This document shows positions 15,265-23,377 of a stretch of DNA of 25,141 bases, piece by piece; positions within the stretch are counted from its first letter, which is position 1, and each line of letters begins with the position of its first letter. Source of the DNA: an uncultured Streptococcus sp. Lineage in GTDB: Bacteria > Bacillota > Bacilli > Lactobacillales > Streptococcaceae. The translations under genes were made by a program, and so were the position numbers. The DNA lies in contig NZ_CALTUR010000008.1 in the NCBI RefSeq assembly GCF_943912555.1, forward strand, positions 1 through 25,141, in the 5' to 3' direction. The notes beneath the pieces were generated by a model. It ran no database searches. It was not told where the DNA came from and saw only the letters and a program-made list of their open reading frames with translations.

Positions 15265-16034
15265 AAAAATTTGCCAATCTCTATCTAGCCTTTGTCTTTA
15301 TCATCCTTTATTTGCCGATTTTTTACTTGATTGGCTATGCCTTTAATGCTGGCGATGATATGAACAGTTTTACAGGCTTTAGCTTGAGCCATTTTAAAAC
15401 CATGTTTAGCGATGGCCGCCTCATGTTGATTGTGACTCAGACCTTTTTCTTGGCCTTTTTATCAGCCTTGATAGCGACCATTATTGGGACTTTTGGAGCT
15501 ATTTATATCTACCAGTCTCGTAAGAAATACCAAGAAGCCTTTCTTTCACTCAATAATATCCTCATGGTTGCGCCTGATGTTATGATTGGTGCCAGCTTCT
15601 TGATTCTTTTTACTCAACTCAAGTTTTCACTTGGCTTTTTGACCGTTCTATCTAGTCACGTGGCTTTCTCCATTCCTATCGTTGTCTTGATGGTCTTACC
15701 TCGTCTCAAGGAAATGAACGGCGACATGATTCATGCGGCCTATGATTTGGGAGCCAGTCAATTTCAGATGTTTAAGGAAATCATGCTTCCTTACCTGACT
15801 CCGTCTATCATTGCAGGTTATTTCATGGCCTTCACCTATTCGCTAGATGACTTTGCTGTGACCTTCTTTGTAACGGGGAATGGCTTTTCAACCCTGTCAG
15901 TCGAGATTTACTCTCGTGCTCGCAAGGGGATTTCCTTAGAAATCAATGCCCTGTCTGCCCTCGTCTTTCTCTTTAGTATTATCCTGGTGGTTGGATATTA
16001 CTTTATCTCACGTGAGAAGGAGGAGCAAGCATGA
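15261..16034 (+). CDS. potC: PotC, spermidine/putrescine permease
   Basis: A 257-residue membrane protein, partner of PotB, with about six transmembrane segments and the coupling loop AAYDLGASQFQMFKEIMLP. The chosen ATG (15261) lies 6 nt after AAGGAGAG-type sequence and overlaps the potB stop as ATGA; a GTG 27 nt upstream is in frame but falls inside potB without its own site. Its TGA overlaps the potD ATG in the same way, so all four pot genes are translationally coupled. Confidence 0.94.
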   Translation: MKKFANLYLAFVFIILYLPIFYLIGYAFNAGDDMNSFTGFSLSHFKTMFSDGRLMLIVTQTFFLAFLSALIATIIGTFGAIYIYQSRKKYQEAFLSLNNILMVAPDVMIGASFLILFTQLKFSLGFLTVLSSHVAFSIPIVVLMVLPRLKEMNGDMIHAAYDLGASQFQMFKEIMLPYLTPSIIAGYFMAFTYSLDDFAVTFFVTGNGFSTLSVEIYSRARKGISLEINALSALVFLFSIILVVGYYFISREKEEQA

Positions 16035-17101
16035 AAAAACTCTATTCATTTTTAGCAGGAATTGTAGCCATTATCCTCGTCTTATGGGGAATTGCGACTC
16101 ATCTCGATAGTAAAATCAATAGTCGAGATAGTCAAAAACTGGTAATTTACAACTGGGGTGATTATATCGATCCTGAACTCTTGGAGAAATTCACAGAAGA
16201 AACAGGAATCCAAGTCCAGTACGAGACTTTTGACTCCAATGAAGCCATGTACACCAAGATCAAGCAAGGGGGGACGACCTACGATATTGCCATTCCTAGT
16301 GAATACATGATCAACAAGATGAAGGACGAAGAACTCTTGGTACCGCTTGACTATTCAAAACTTGAAGGTCTTGAAAATATCGGACCAGAGTTCCTCAACC
16401 AGTCCTTTGACCCAGGCAATAAATTCTCCATTCCTTACTTCTGGGGAACACTGGGAATTGTCTACAATGAAACTATGGTAGATGAAGCGCCTGAGCATTG
16501 GGATGACCTCTGGAAGCCAGAGTATAAGAACTCTATCATGCTCTTTGATGGGGCACGTGAGGTACTGGGACTCGGACTCAATTCCCTCGGCTACAGCCTT
16601 AACTCCAAGGATAGCCAGCAGTTGGAAGAAACAGTGGACAAGCTCTATAAGCTGACTCCCAATATCAAGGCTATTGTGGCGGATGAGATGAAGGGCTACA
16701 TGATTCAGAATAACGCTGCTATCGGCGTGACCTTCTCTGGTGAAGCTAGCCAAATGCTGGAGAAAAATGAAAATCTACGCTATGTGGTTCCGACCGAGGC
16801 CAGCAACCTTTGGTTTGACAATATGGTCATTCCCAAAACCGTCAAAAACCAAGATGCCGCCTATGCCTTTATCAACTTTATGTTGAAACCTGAAAATGCT
16901 CTAAAAAACGCAGAGTATGTCGGCTATTCAACTCCAAACCTACCAGCTAAGGAATTGCTCCCAGAGGAGAAAAAAGAAGATAAAGCCTTCTATCCAGATG
17001 CTGAAACCATGAAACACCTAGAAGTTTATGAGAAATTTGACCATAAATGGACAGGAAAATATAGCGACCTCTTCCTACAGTTTAAAATGTATCGGAAGTA
17101 G
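16031..17101 (+). CDS. potD: PotD, spermidine/putrescine-binding protein
   Basis: A 356-residue polyamine-binding protein on the outer face of the membrane. After a basic start, a hydrophobic segment (about 5-23, YSFLAGIVAIILVLWGI) is followed by the mature domain beginning near KLVIYNWGDYIDP. Family features include YDIAIPSEYMI, PYFWGTLGIVYN and WFDNMVIPK. No cysteine stands at a lipobox, unlike most Gram-positive binding proteins, so it is probably anchored by an uncleaved helix or released by signal peptidase I. A PotD protein with this N-terminus is known from pneumococcus, where PotD is surface exposed. Last gene of potABCD; a strong terminator follows at 17117. Confidence 0.95.
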   Translation: MKKLYSFLAGIVAIILVLWGIATHLDSKINSRDSQKLVIYNWGDYIDPELLEKFTEETGIQVQYETFDSNEAMYTKIKQGGTTYDIAIPSEYMINKMKDEELLVPLDYSKLEGLENIGPEFLNQSFDPGNKFSIPYFWGTLGIVYNETMVDEAPEHWDDLWKPEYKNSIMLFDGAREVLGLGLNSLGYSLNSKDSQQLEETVDKLYKLTPNIKAIVADEMKGYMIQNNAAIGVTFSGEASQMLEKNENLRYVVPTEASNLWFDNMVIPKTVKNQDAAYAFINFMLKPENALKNAEYVGYSTPNLPAKELLPEEKKEDKAFYPDAETMKHLEVYEKFDHKWTGKYSDLFLQFKMYRK

Positions 17102-17116
17102 GAGGCTAAACGTAAG

Positions 17117-17146
17117 AAACGAATCAGTCAAGCTGGTTCGTTTTTT
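17117..17146 (+). terminator. Terminator of potABCD
   Basis: AAACGAATCAG pairs with CTGGTTCGTTT (11 bp, one wobble) around a 5-nt loop, followed by T6. It begins 15 nt after the potD stop. Confidence 0.9.
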
Positions 17147-17192
17147 AAAAAATAAAAGGCAATTTTCGTAACGGTATCTTTTTCTATGATAG

Positions 17193-17221
17193 TTGCTTAT
17201 TTTCTTTCCCAGTAGTATACT
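17193..17221 (+). promoter_or_regulatory. Promoter of small membrane protein gene
   Basis: TATACT (17216-17221) lies 17 bp after TTGCTT (17193-17198). The start site near 17228 leaves about 25 nt before the ATG at 17254. Confidence 0.55.
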
Positions 17222-17253
17222 AAGTTTAACCTTACAGAAAGCGGTAACAAATA

Positions 17254-17505
17254 ATGAAAATATCTACTTTTTTCAAAAAATTTTATTGGCCAACCTTTTT
17301 GATTGTTGACGAAACAATTATACTATTCCATTTAAAGGATGGTTTGGATCGACAATACCTAACAACTGATTCCATACATTTGGTGATAGGGTTCTTTATA
17401 TTTGCAAATATTTTCGTAGCTATCTTTAACAATTCAAAACTTTGGGATAAAAGTTGGGATAAAAAGAGTGATAGCAGTAAGAAAAAATATATTCTGAAAA
17501 AGTAA
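17254..17505 (+). CDS. Small membrane protein, function unknown
   Basis: An 83-residue protein I cannot assign to a family. A basic N-terminus (KISTFFKKFYW) leads into two hydrophobic stretches, about 12-27 (WPTFLIVDETIILFHL) and 41-58 (IHLVIGFFIFANIFVAIF), followed by a charged Lys/Asp/Ser-rich tail of about 22 residues. Two membrane helices with both ends inside would fit. Its ribosome binding site is poor (GAAAG about 12 nt upstream), but it has its own TATACT promoter and sits alone between the pot terminator and the T-box promoter. No terminator of its own was found. It seems more AT-rich than its neighbours. Confidence 0.6.
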   Translation: MKISTFFKKFYWPTFLIVDETIILFHLKDGLDRQYLTTDSIHLVIGFFIFANIFVAIFNNSKLWDKSWDKKSDSSKKKYILKK

Positions 17506-17551
17506 TCTGAGATGTAGGGAATTGGTTTGATTTGACGGAGATGATTTCCAG

Positions 17552-17580
17552 TTGACGCAAGCTTAAAAAAACGATATAAT
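17552..17580 (+). promoter_or_regulatory. Promoter of the alanine T-box operon
   Basis: TTGACG (17552-17557), 17 bp, TATAAT (17575-17580). Transcription would begin near 17587, at the base of T-box Stem I. Confidence 0.85.
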
Positions 17581-17587
17581 AAGAAAG

Positions 17588-17762
17588 TTGAGAATTGATT
17601 TTCAGTTGTCTTAGTCCAGAGAAGTGGCGGTGCTGCGAGCCATCTAAGCTAGGAAGTCATGCTACTCAATCATACAATTGCATAAGAACAAGAGAATGAC
17701 AAGTTCATTGAATGAAGGTGGTACCGCGGTTTTTCGCCCTTCGTGATATGAGCTTGTCTTTT
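17588..17762 (+). promoter_or_regulatory. T-box riboswitch, alanine specifier (GCU)
   Basis: The T-box core AAGGTGGTACCGCGG is at 17715-17729. Stem I closes with TTGAG (17588-17592) and CTCAA (17665-17669); directly before the latter stands GCU-A (17661-17664), the specifier, which codes Ala. The terminator pairs GACAAGTTCAT (17698-17708) with ATGAGCTTGTC (17748-17758), followed by T4. Uncharged tRNA-Ala should stabilise the antiterminator and switch on the LOR-like gene and alaS downstream. Confidence 0.93.
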
Positions 17763-17779
17763 GATTTTTGGAGGTGTTG

Positions 17780-18265
17780 ATGAAAACATTTCTTGTCAAA
17801 CAAAAGTTTCGTCTTGGAGGCGAACGCTTCGCTATCAAGGATGACAGGGGAGAAATCGCCTATCAGGTAGAGGGATCATTTTTTAAGATTCCCAAAACTT
17901 TTACCATCTATGATGTTAATGGTGAACAAGTCAGTCAGATCAGTAAAGAAATCTTGACCTTGCTTCCTCGTTTTGAGATTCAGCTTCGGGATGGCTCGAG
18001 TTTTGTCATTCGCAAGAAGTTGACCTTCTGGCGAGATAAGTATGAGTTTGATCATCTAGGTCTTCATATCGAGGGCAATATCTGGGATTTGAATTTCAAA
18101 TTGCTGGATGATCGCGATCAGTTGATTGCGGAAATTAAGAAGGAACTCTTCCATCTGACATCTACCTATACCGTAACGGTTCTGGAGGACGCTTATGCAG
18201 ACCTAGTCATTTCCCTCTGTGTCGCGATTGACTATGTGGAGATGCTGGAAAGCCAATCACATTAA
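17780..18265 (+). CDS. LURP-one-related (LOR/YxjI-like) protein
   Basis: A 161-residue soluble protein of beta-rich composition that fits the LOR family (plant LURP1, B. subtilis YxjI; tubby-like fold). Recognisable blocks are FLVKQKFRLGGERFAIKDD near the start, the repeated pattern of short beta strands with Gly and Asp turns, and the C-terminal helix around YADLVISLCVAIDYVEM. The family's role is unknown. The start is ATG 17780 after GGAGG (17770-17774); a TTG 12 nt upstream overlaps this site. It is the first gene behind the alanine T-box, and alaS follows 21 nt later with no terminator, so both should respond to Ala-tRNA charging. Why this protein is tied to alaS is not evident. Confidence 0.8.
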   Translation: MKTFLVKQKFRLGGERFAIKDDRGEIAYQVEGSFFKIPKTFTIYDVNGEQVSQISKEILTLLPRFEIQLRDGSSFVIRKKLTFWRDKYEFDHLGLHIEGNIWDLNFKLLDDRDQLIAEIKKELFHLTSTYTVTVLEDAYADLVISLCVAIDYVEMLESQSH

Positions 18266-18286
18266 ACAAGTAAATAAGGAGACAAT

Positions 18287-20905
18287 ATGAAACAACTATC
18301 TAGTGCACAAGTACGCCAAATGTGGCTTGATTTCTGGGCGACCAAAGGTCACTCTGTAGAACCATCAGTGAGCCTGGTTCCTGTAAATGACCCAACACTT
18401 TTGTGGATCAACTCTGGGGTAGCAACCCTTAAGAAATACTTTGACGGAACCATCATCCCTGAAAATCCACGTATTACCAATGCCCAAAAAGCCATCCGTA
18501 CCAACGACATCGAAAACGTAGGGAAGACTGCACGTCACCATACCATGTTTGAAATGTTGGGGAACTTCTCTATCGGTGATTACTTCCGTGATGAAGCTAT
18601 CACTTGGGCATATGAGCTTTTGACAAGCCCTGAATGGTTTGACTTCCCAGCTGAAAAACTTTACATGACCTACTATCCAGCTGATAAAGATTCATACAAC
18701 CGCTGGATTGAAGTGGGAGTGGATTCAAGTCACTTGATTCCAATCGAGGATAACTTCTGGGAAATCGGTGCGGGACCTTCTGGACCAGATACAGAGATTT
18801 TCTTTGACCGTGGAGAAGCTTTTGACCCAGAAAATATCGGTATTCGCCTGCTTGCAGAAGATATCGAAAACGACCGTTATATCGAAATCTGGAACATCGT
18901 TTTGTCACAATTTAACGCAGACCCTGCTGTTCCTCGTAGCGAATATAAGGAATTACCACACAAGAACATTGATACGGGCGCTGGTTTGGAGCGTTTGGTA
19001 GCGGTTATCCAAGGGGCTAAGACTAACTTTGAAACTGACCTCTTCATGCCAATCATTCGTGAAGTGGAGAAATTGTCTGGTAAGGTTTATGACCAAGATG
19101 GCGACAACATGAGCTTCAAGGTCATCGCTGACCACATCCGTTCACTTTCATTTGCCATCGGTGATGGTGCCCTTCCAGGAAATGAAGGCCGCGGTTATGT
19201 CCTTCGCCGTCTGCTTCGTCGTGCTTCTATGCATGGTCAAAAGTTGGGTATCAATGAAACTTTCCTTTACAAACTCGTTCCAACTGTTGGAAAAATCATG
19301 GAAAGCTACTACCCAGAAGTGCTTGAAAAACGTGACTTTATCGAAAAAATCGTTAAGAGTGAGGAAGAGTCATTTGCTCGTACCCTTCACTCAGGTCAAC
19401 ACTTTGCCCAAGGAATCGTTGCAGACTTGAAAGAAAAAGGTCAATCTGTCATTGCTGGTTCAGATGTATTCAAACTTTATGATACTTATGGATTCCCAGT
19501 TGAATTGACTGAAGAAATCGCTGAAGAGGCTGGTATGACTGTGGACCGTGAAGGATTTGAAGCAGCCATGAAAGAACAGCAAGAACGCGCGCGTGCGTCA
19601 GCTGTCAAGGGTGGTTCAATGGGGATGCAAAATGAAACCCTTCAAAACATCACAGTGGAAAGTCGCTTTAACTATGAAGCATCACAATTGTCTTCTAAAT
19701 TGGTCGCTATTGTGGTTGACAATGCAGAAGTAGAAGCTGTATCTGAAGGAACTGCCTCACTTATCTTTGCGGAAACTCCATTCTACGCTGAAATGGGTGG
19801 ACAGGTAGCTGACCACGGACAAATCTTGGATGAGTCAGGTAAGGTCGTGGCTACTGTGACAAATGTTCAAAAAGCTCCAAACGGACAAGCTCTTCACACT
19901 GCTGAAGTCCTTGCACCACTTGCCTTGAATCAAGAATATACGCTGGCAATCGATACAAATCGTCGTCACCGTGTCATGAAAAACCATACTGCGACTCACT
20001 TGCTTCACGCCGCCCTTCACAATATCCTTGGCAACCATGCGACACAAGCAGGATCTCTTAACGAAGTTGAATTCCTTCGCTTTGATTTTACCCACTTCCA
20101 AGCGGTAACCGCTGAAGAATTACGTGCTATTGAGCAGCAAGTCAACGAAAAAATTTGGGAAGCTCTTGAAGTTAAGACAGTTGAAACAGATATTGATACT
20201 GCCAAGGAAATGGGAGCTATGGCTCTCTTTGGTGAGAAATATGGTAAGGAAGTCCGTGTTGTTACTATTGGTGACTACTCTATCGAGCTTTGTGGTGGTA
20301 CCCACGTTGGCAACACTTCTGAGATTGGTCTCTTCAAGATTGTCAAAGAAGAAGGTATCGGATCAGGAACTCGCCGTATCTTGGCAGTGACTGGTAAGGA
20401 AGCTTTTGAAGCTTATCGTGAACAAGAAGACGCTCTTAAAGCTGTCGCAGCAACCTTGAAAGCACCTCAAGTCAAGGAAGTACCTCACAAGGTAGAAGGA
20501 CTTCAAGAACAACTTCGTCAATTGCAAAAAGAAAATGCTGAGTTGAAAGAAAAAGCCGCAGCTGCAGCCGCAGGCGACATCTTCAAGGATGTTAAGGAAG
20601 TCAACGGTCACCGTTACATTGCTAGTCAAGTATCTGTATCTGACGCTGGAGCCCTTCGTACCTTTGCAGATAACTGGAAACAAAAAGACTACTCTGATCT
20701 TCTTGTCCTAGTTGCCGCTATCAGTGACAAAGTCAATGTCCTTGTAGCAAGCAAGACAAAAGACCTTCATGCAGGAAACCTTGTCAAAGAATTGGCACCA
20801 ATCGTCGATGGACGTGGTGGTGGTAAACCAGACATGGCCATGGCAGGAGGAAGTAACCAAGCTAAGATCCAAGAATTGTTGGATGCAGTAGCAGGTAAAT
20901 TGTAA
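18287..20905 (+). CDS. alaS: Alanyl-tRNA synthetase
   Basis: An 872-residue cytoplasmic class II synthetase that charges tRNA-Ala and hydrolyses mischarged Ser- and Gly-tRNA-Ala. The catalytic domain (about 1-440) begins [18 protein letters not shown]. The editing domain has both zinc motifs: HTATH (His567, His571) and CGGTH (Cys669, His673). A coiled coil rich in Glu, Gln, Leu and Ala (about 730-765) leads to the C-terminal DHHA1/C-Ala domain with the glycine-rich end [14 protein letters not shown]. Length is typical. AGGAGA precedes the ATG. It is second in the T-box operon and ends at the terminator at 20912. Confidence 0.97.
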   Translation: MKQLSSAQVRQMWLDFWATKGHSVEPSVSLVPVNDPTLLWINSGVATLKKYFDGTIIPENPRITNAQKAIRTNDIENVGKTARHHTMFEMLGNFSIGDYFRDEAITWAYELLTSPEWFDFPAEKLYMTYYPADKDSYNRWIEVGVDSSHLIPIEDNFWEIGAGPSGPDTEIFFDRGEAFDPENIGIRLLAEDIENDRYIEIWNIVLSQFNADPAVPRSEYKELPHKNIDTGAGLERLVAVIQGAKTNFETDLFMPIIREVEKLSGKVYDQDGDNMSFKVIADHIRSLSFAIGDGALPGNEGRGYVLRRLLRRASMHGQKLGINETFLYKLVPTVGKIMESYYPEVLEKRDFIEKIVKSEEESFARTLHSGQHFAQGIVADLKEKGQSVIAGSDVFKLYDTYGFPVELTEEIAEEAGMTVDREGFEAAMKEQQERARASAVKGGSMGMQNETLQNITVESRFNYEASQLSSKLVAIVVDNAEVEAVSEGTASLIFAETPFYAEMGGQVADHGQILDESGKVVATVTNVQKAPNGQALHTAEVLAPLALNQEYTLAIDTNRRHRVMKNHTATHLLHAALHNILGNHATQAGSLNEVEFLRFDFTHFQAVTAEELRAIEQQVNEKIWEALEVKTVETDIDTAKEMGAMALFGEKYGKEVRVVTIGDYSIELCGGTHVGNTSEIGLFKIVKEEGIGSGTRRILAVTGKEAFEAYREQEDALKAVAATLKAPQVKEVPHKVEGLQEQLRQLQKENAELKEKAAAAAAGDIFKDVKEVNGHRYIASQVSVSDAGALRTFADNWKQKDYSDLLVLVAAISDKVNVLVASKTKDLHAGNLVKELAPIVDGRGGGKPDMAMAGGSNQAKIQELLDAVAGKL

Positions 20906-20911
20906 TCAAAC

Positions 20912-20941
20912 AAAGATCTATCCATTTGGGTAGGTCTTTTT
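20912..20941 (+). terminator. alaS terminator
   Basis: AAAGATCTATCC pairs with GGGTAGGTCTTT (12 bp including wobbles) around the loop ATTT, ending in a T5 run. Confidence 0.83.
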
Positions 20942-20950
20942 GTAAATGCA

Positions 20951-20979
20951 AAAAAGCCAAATCCGATTGGACTTGGCTT
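20951..20979 (-). terminator. Amylase gene terminator
   Basis: On the minus strand, AAGCCAAGTCC pairs with GGATTTGGCTT (one mismatch) around a 4-nt loop and is followed by a T run reading out of the stem (A5 at 20951-20955 on the plus strand). It lies 16 nt past the stop codon. Confidence 0.8.
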
Positions 20980-20994
20980 GGTTATTATGAGATA

Positions 20995-22449
20995 TTAGAT
21001 AGTATTGGCTGCCCAGACACTTACAGATTTAGCTGAGACTGGGAATTGTCCATAACCTTCTTCATCAATTGTAACTTGACCTTGGTGGTTGCCAAGTAAG
21101 TCTACAAAGGTTTGGTTAGCCCATTCTTGGCCGACAAACATTGACTTGCTGTTTTCTTGGTCATTTGAGATCAAGACTGCGATTGGGGATTGATTTTCAG
21201 CACCTGAACGTACCCAACCGATACAGTTTGCGTCATCAAAGTAGTCTGTTTGTTCTCCATAGGCCAAGTCTTTTCGGATGGCTAGGAGGCGGTCAAGGAC
21301 TTCTTTGAAATCTTGTTGGGCGTATTTTCCTGAAATCCCATAGTAGTCTCCGTAAAAGACACATGGAAGGCCGTCTTGGCGTAAGAGAATAAGGGCATAG
21401 GCTGCTGGTTTGAACCACTCTTCAATAGTAGACTCAAGAGCTTGTCCTCGTTGGGTATCGTGGTTGTCGACAAAGGTTACAGCCTTGTCAGACTTGAGTT
21501 CAACCAAGCTATCTGTGAAAATACCACGAAGGTCATAGTTTGCGCCAGCTTGACTGGCTTCAAAGAGATTCTGGTGGAGACGAACATCAACAAGGTCGAA
21601 TCGTTCTTCCGTTTTTTCAAGATAGTCTAGATTAGCTTCCTTGTCAGGATTCCAGAATTCACCAAAAACATAGAAATCATCACCATATTTTTCCTTCATA
21701 TCTCGGATGAAATTACTCATAAAGAAGGAGTCAATGTGCTTAACGGCATCCAAGCGGAAACCAGCTACACCAGTGGTTTCCATGAACCAGTCAGCCCAGT
21801 CATAGATGTTTTGGATGACTTCAGGATGTTTAAAGTCTAGGTCGGCATACATGAGGTAGTCATAGTTACCGTTTTCATTATCGACCAACTCCTCATTTGC
21901 CCAACCCTTGTTGTCTCCTTGAATCAGATAAATCCCAGACTTACGGCGTTTGGCATCGTAGTCTGTACCTGTGAAGTGGTACCAGTGCCAGTGGAAGTCA
22001 TTATAGGTATCTTGGCGACCATCGAAGGTAAAACTAGTCCAGCCATTGATGGTGAAGGGTTCTCCAAGTTCAACTGTACGGTCTACAGGATCAACTTCGA
22101 TAACCTGAAAGGCTTCCCTGTGATCGGCAGCAGCCTTGTGATTGAGCACCACATCGGCCATAGGTTGAATTCCCTGCGCTTTAAGGGATTGAATGGCTTG
22201 AAGATAGTCTTCTTTGAAACCATACTTGGTGCGGACAGTCCCTTTTTGGTTGAACTCTCCTAAGTCAAATAAGTCATAGACCCCATAACCTACATCTTTT
22301 TCATTGGTCGCCTTAAAAGCTGGTGGCATCCAGACGTGGCTGATTCCCAGATCAGCTAGGTGTTGAGCATCTTCAGCCAGACGCGTCCAGTGCTGACCGT
22401 CGTGGGGCAGATACCATTCAAAGTATTGCATAAGTGTTTGATTTTGCAT
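20995..22449 (-). CDS. Cytoplasmic alpha-amylase, glycoside hydrolase family 13
   Basis: A 484-residue GH13 enzyme (AmyS/cytoplasmic alpha-amylase type) hydrolysing alpha-1,4-glucans or maltodextrins. The four family regions are present: DVVLNH (99-104), GFRLDAVKH with nucleophile Asp234, FGEFW with acid/base Glu264, and FVDNHD with Asp331. There is no signal peptide (the protein begins MQNQTLMQYFEWYLP), so it works inside the cell on imported maltodextrins or glycogen-like polymer. GAGGAAA precedes the ATG. It is monocistronic, on the opposite strand to all neighbours, with its own promoter, a candidate CcpA site and a terminator, indicating carbon catabolite control. Confidence 0.94.
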   Translation of the reverse strand: MQNQTLMQYFEWYLPHDGQHWTRLAEDAQHLADLGISHVWMPPAFKATNEKDVGYGVYDLFDLGEFNQKGTVRTKYGFKEDYLQAIQSLKAQGIQPMADVVLNHKAAADHREAFQVIEVDPVDRTVELGEPFTINGWTSFTFDGRQDTYNDFHWHWYHFTGTDYDAKRRKSGIYLIQGDNKGWANEELVDNENGNYDYLMYADLDFKHPEVIQNIYDWADWFMETTGVAGFRLDAVKHIDSFFMSNFIRDMKEKYGDDFYVFGEFWNPDKEANLDYLEKTEERFDLVDVRLHQNLFEASQAGANYDLRGIFTDSLVELKSDKAVTFVDNHDTQRGQALESTIEEWFKPAAYALILLRQDGLPCVFYGDYYGISGKYAQQDFKEVLDRLLAIRKDLAYGEQTDYFDDANCIGWVRSGAENQSPIAVLISNDQENSKSMFVGQEWANQTFVDLLGNHQGQVTIDEEGYGQFPVSAKSVSVWAANTI

Positions 22450-22482
22450 GATGTTTCCTCTTACTTGTCAATCTTGTTCTTT

Positions 22483-22511
22483 ATTCTATCATAAAGTATT
22501 GGTTAGCTCAA
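22483..22511 (-). promoter_or_regulatory. Amylase promoter
   Basis: On the minus strand, TTGAGC (22506-22511), 17 bp and TAGAAT (22483-22488). An overlapping TATGAT is a less well-spaced alternative -10. Confidence 0.6.
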
Positions 22512-22520
22512 ACGTTTGCG
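22507..22520 (-). promoter_or_regulatory. Candidate cre (CcpA) site at amylase promoter
   Basis: A perfect 10-bp palindrome CAAACGTTTG (22509-22518) overlaps the -35 element. The centre AAACGTT fits the cre core (AANCGNT), though the outer positions deviate from consensus. Repression by CcpA in glucose would be expected for an amylase gene. Confidence 0.5.
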
Positions 22521-22587
22521 TAAGATAGAAGAAATCTATTTTAACCACTTAAAATAAAGTGTTGATTTTTTTGTATCAAAGTGCTAG

Positions 22588-22593
22588 TATAAT
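22588..22593 (+). promoter_or_regulatory. -10 element of ABC exporter operon
   Basis: A perfect TATAAT, but no good -35 at 16-18 bp; TTGATT at 22562 is 20 bp away. The start site near 22600 fits the AGGAG at 22616-22620. Confidence 0.5.
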
Positions 22594-22627
22594 GGTATGT
22601 AATATAGATAAAGATAGGAGTCATCCC

Positions 22628-23377
22628 ATGATTGAATTTCAAAATGTTAGTAAGTTGTATGGTGATAAAGAGGCTTTGAGCAATCTCAATTTGCAGATTG
22701 AAAATGGGGAGATTATGGGTTTGATTGGTCATAATGGTGCTGGAAAATCGACCACTATAAAATCCTTAGTCAGTATCATTTCGCCCAGCAGTGGTCGTAT
22801 TTTGGTAGACGGTCAGGATTTATCGGAAAATCGCTTGGCTATTAAACGAAAGATTGGCTACGTAGCAGACTCGCCTGATTTATTTTTGCGTTTAACGGCC
22901 AATGAATTTTGGGAATTGATTGCTTCATCCTATGATCTAACTAGCTCTGACTTGGAAGCTAGTTTAGCTAGGCTATTGAGTGTTTTTGATTTTGCTGAAA
23001 ATCGCTATCAGGTTATTGAAACCCTTTCTCACGGAATGCGTCAGAAAGTCTTTGTCATCGGGGCACTCTTGTCTGATCCTGATATTTGGGTCTTGGACGA
23101 ACCCTTGACTGGTTTGGACCCTCAGGCTGCCTTTGATTTGAAGCAAATGATGAAGGAGCATGCGCAAAAAGGCAAGACAGTCTTGTTTTCAACCCATGTC
23201 CTAGAGGTAGCTGAGCAAGTCTGTGATCGGATTGCCATTTTGAAAAAGGGGCATTTGATTTATTGTGGTAGCGTAGAGGACTTGAGAAAAGACCATCCAG
23301 ACCAGTCTTTGGAAAGTATCTACCTTAGTCTTGCTGGTAGAAAAGAGGAGGTTTCAGATGCGTCTCAAGGTCATTAA
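22628..23377 (+). CDS. ABC transporter ATP-binding protein
   Basis: A 249-residue ATPase of the CcmA/EcsA-like exporter type. Walker A GHNGAGKST (34-42), signature LSHGMRQK (133-140), Walker B IWVLDEP with Glu158, D-loop TGLDP and H-loop His190 in FSTHVLE are all present. The signature LSHGM in place of LSGGQ recurs in this subgroup. The start is ATG 22628, 7 nt after AGGAG; an upstream in-frame ATG at 22559 would add 23 residues that overlap the promoter. It overlaps the following permease gene by 20 nt, so the two form one exporter. The substrate is unknown. Confidence 0.9.
   Translation: MIEFQNVSKLYGDKEALSNLNLQIENGEIMGLIGHNGAGKSTTIKSLVSIISPSSGRILVDGQDLSENRLAIKRKIGYVADSPDLFLRLTANEFWELIASSYDLTSSDLEASLARLLSVFDFAENRYQVIETLSHGMRQKVFVIGALLSDPDIWVLDEPLTGLDPQAAFDLKQMMKEHAQKGKTVLFSTHVLEVAEQVCDRIAILKKGHLIYCGSVEDLRKDHPDQSLESIYLSLAGRKEEVSDASQGH

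Noticed and set aside
20560..20575. Short alanine repeat (AAAAAA) in alaS as a possible slippage or repeat site
   Set aside because: It is a run of Ala codons with mixed third bases at the coiled coil to C-Ala linker, normal for AlaRS, and not a nucleotide repeat.
23020..23055. Non-canonical ABC signature LSHGM as possible inactivation
   Set aside because: This signature recurs in the CcmA/EcsA-like subgroup, and Walker A, Walker B Glu158 and His190 are intact, so the ATPase should be active.
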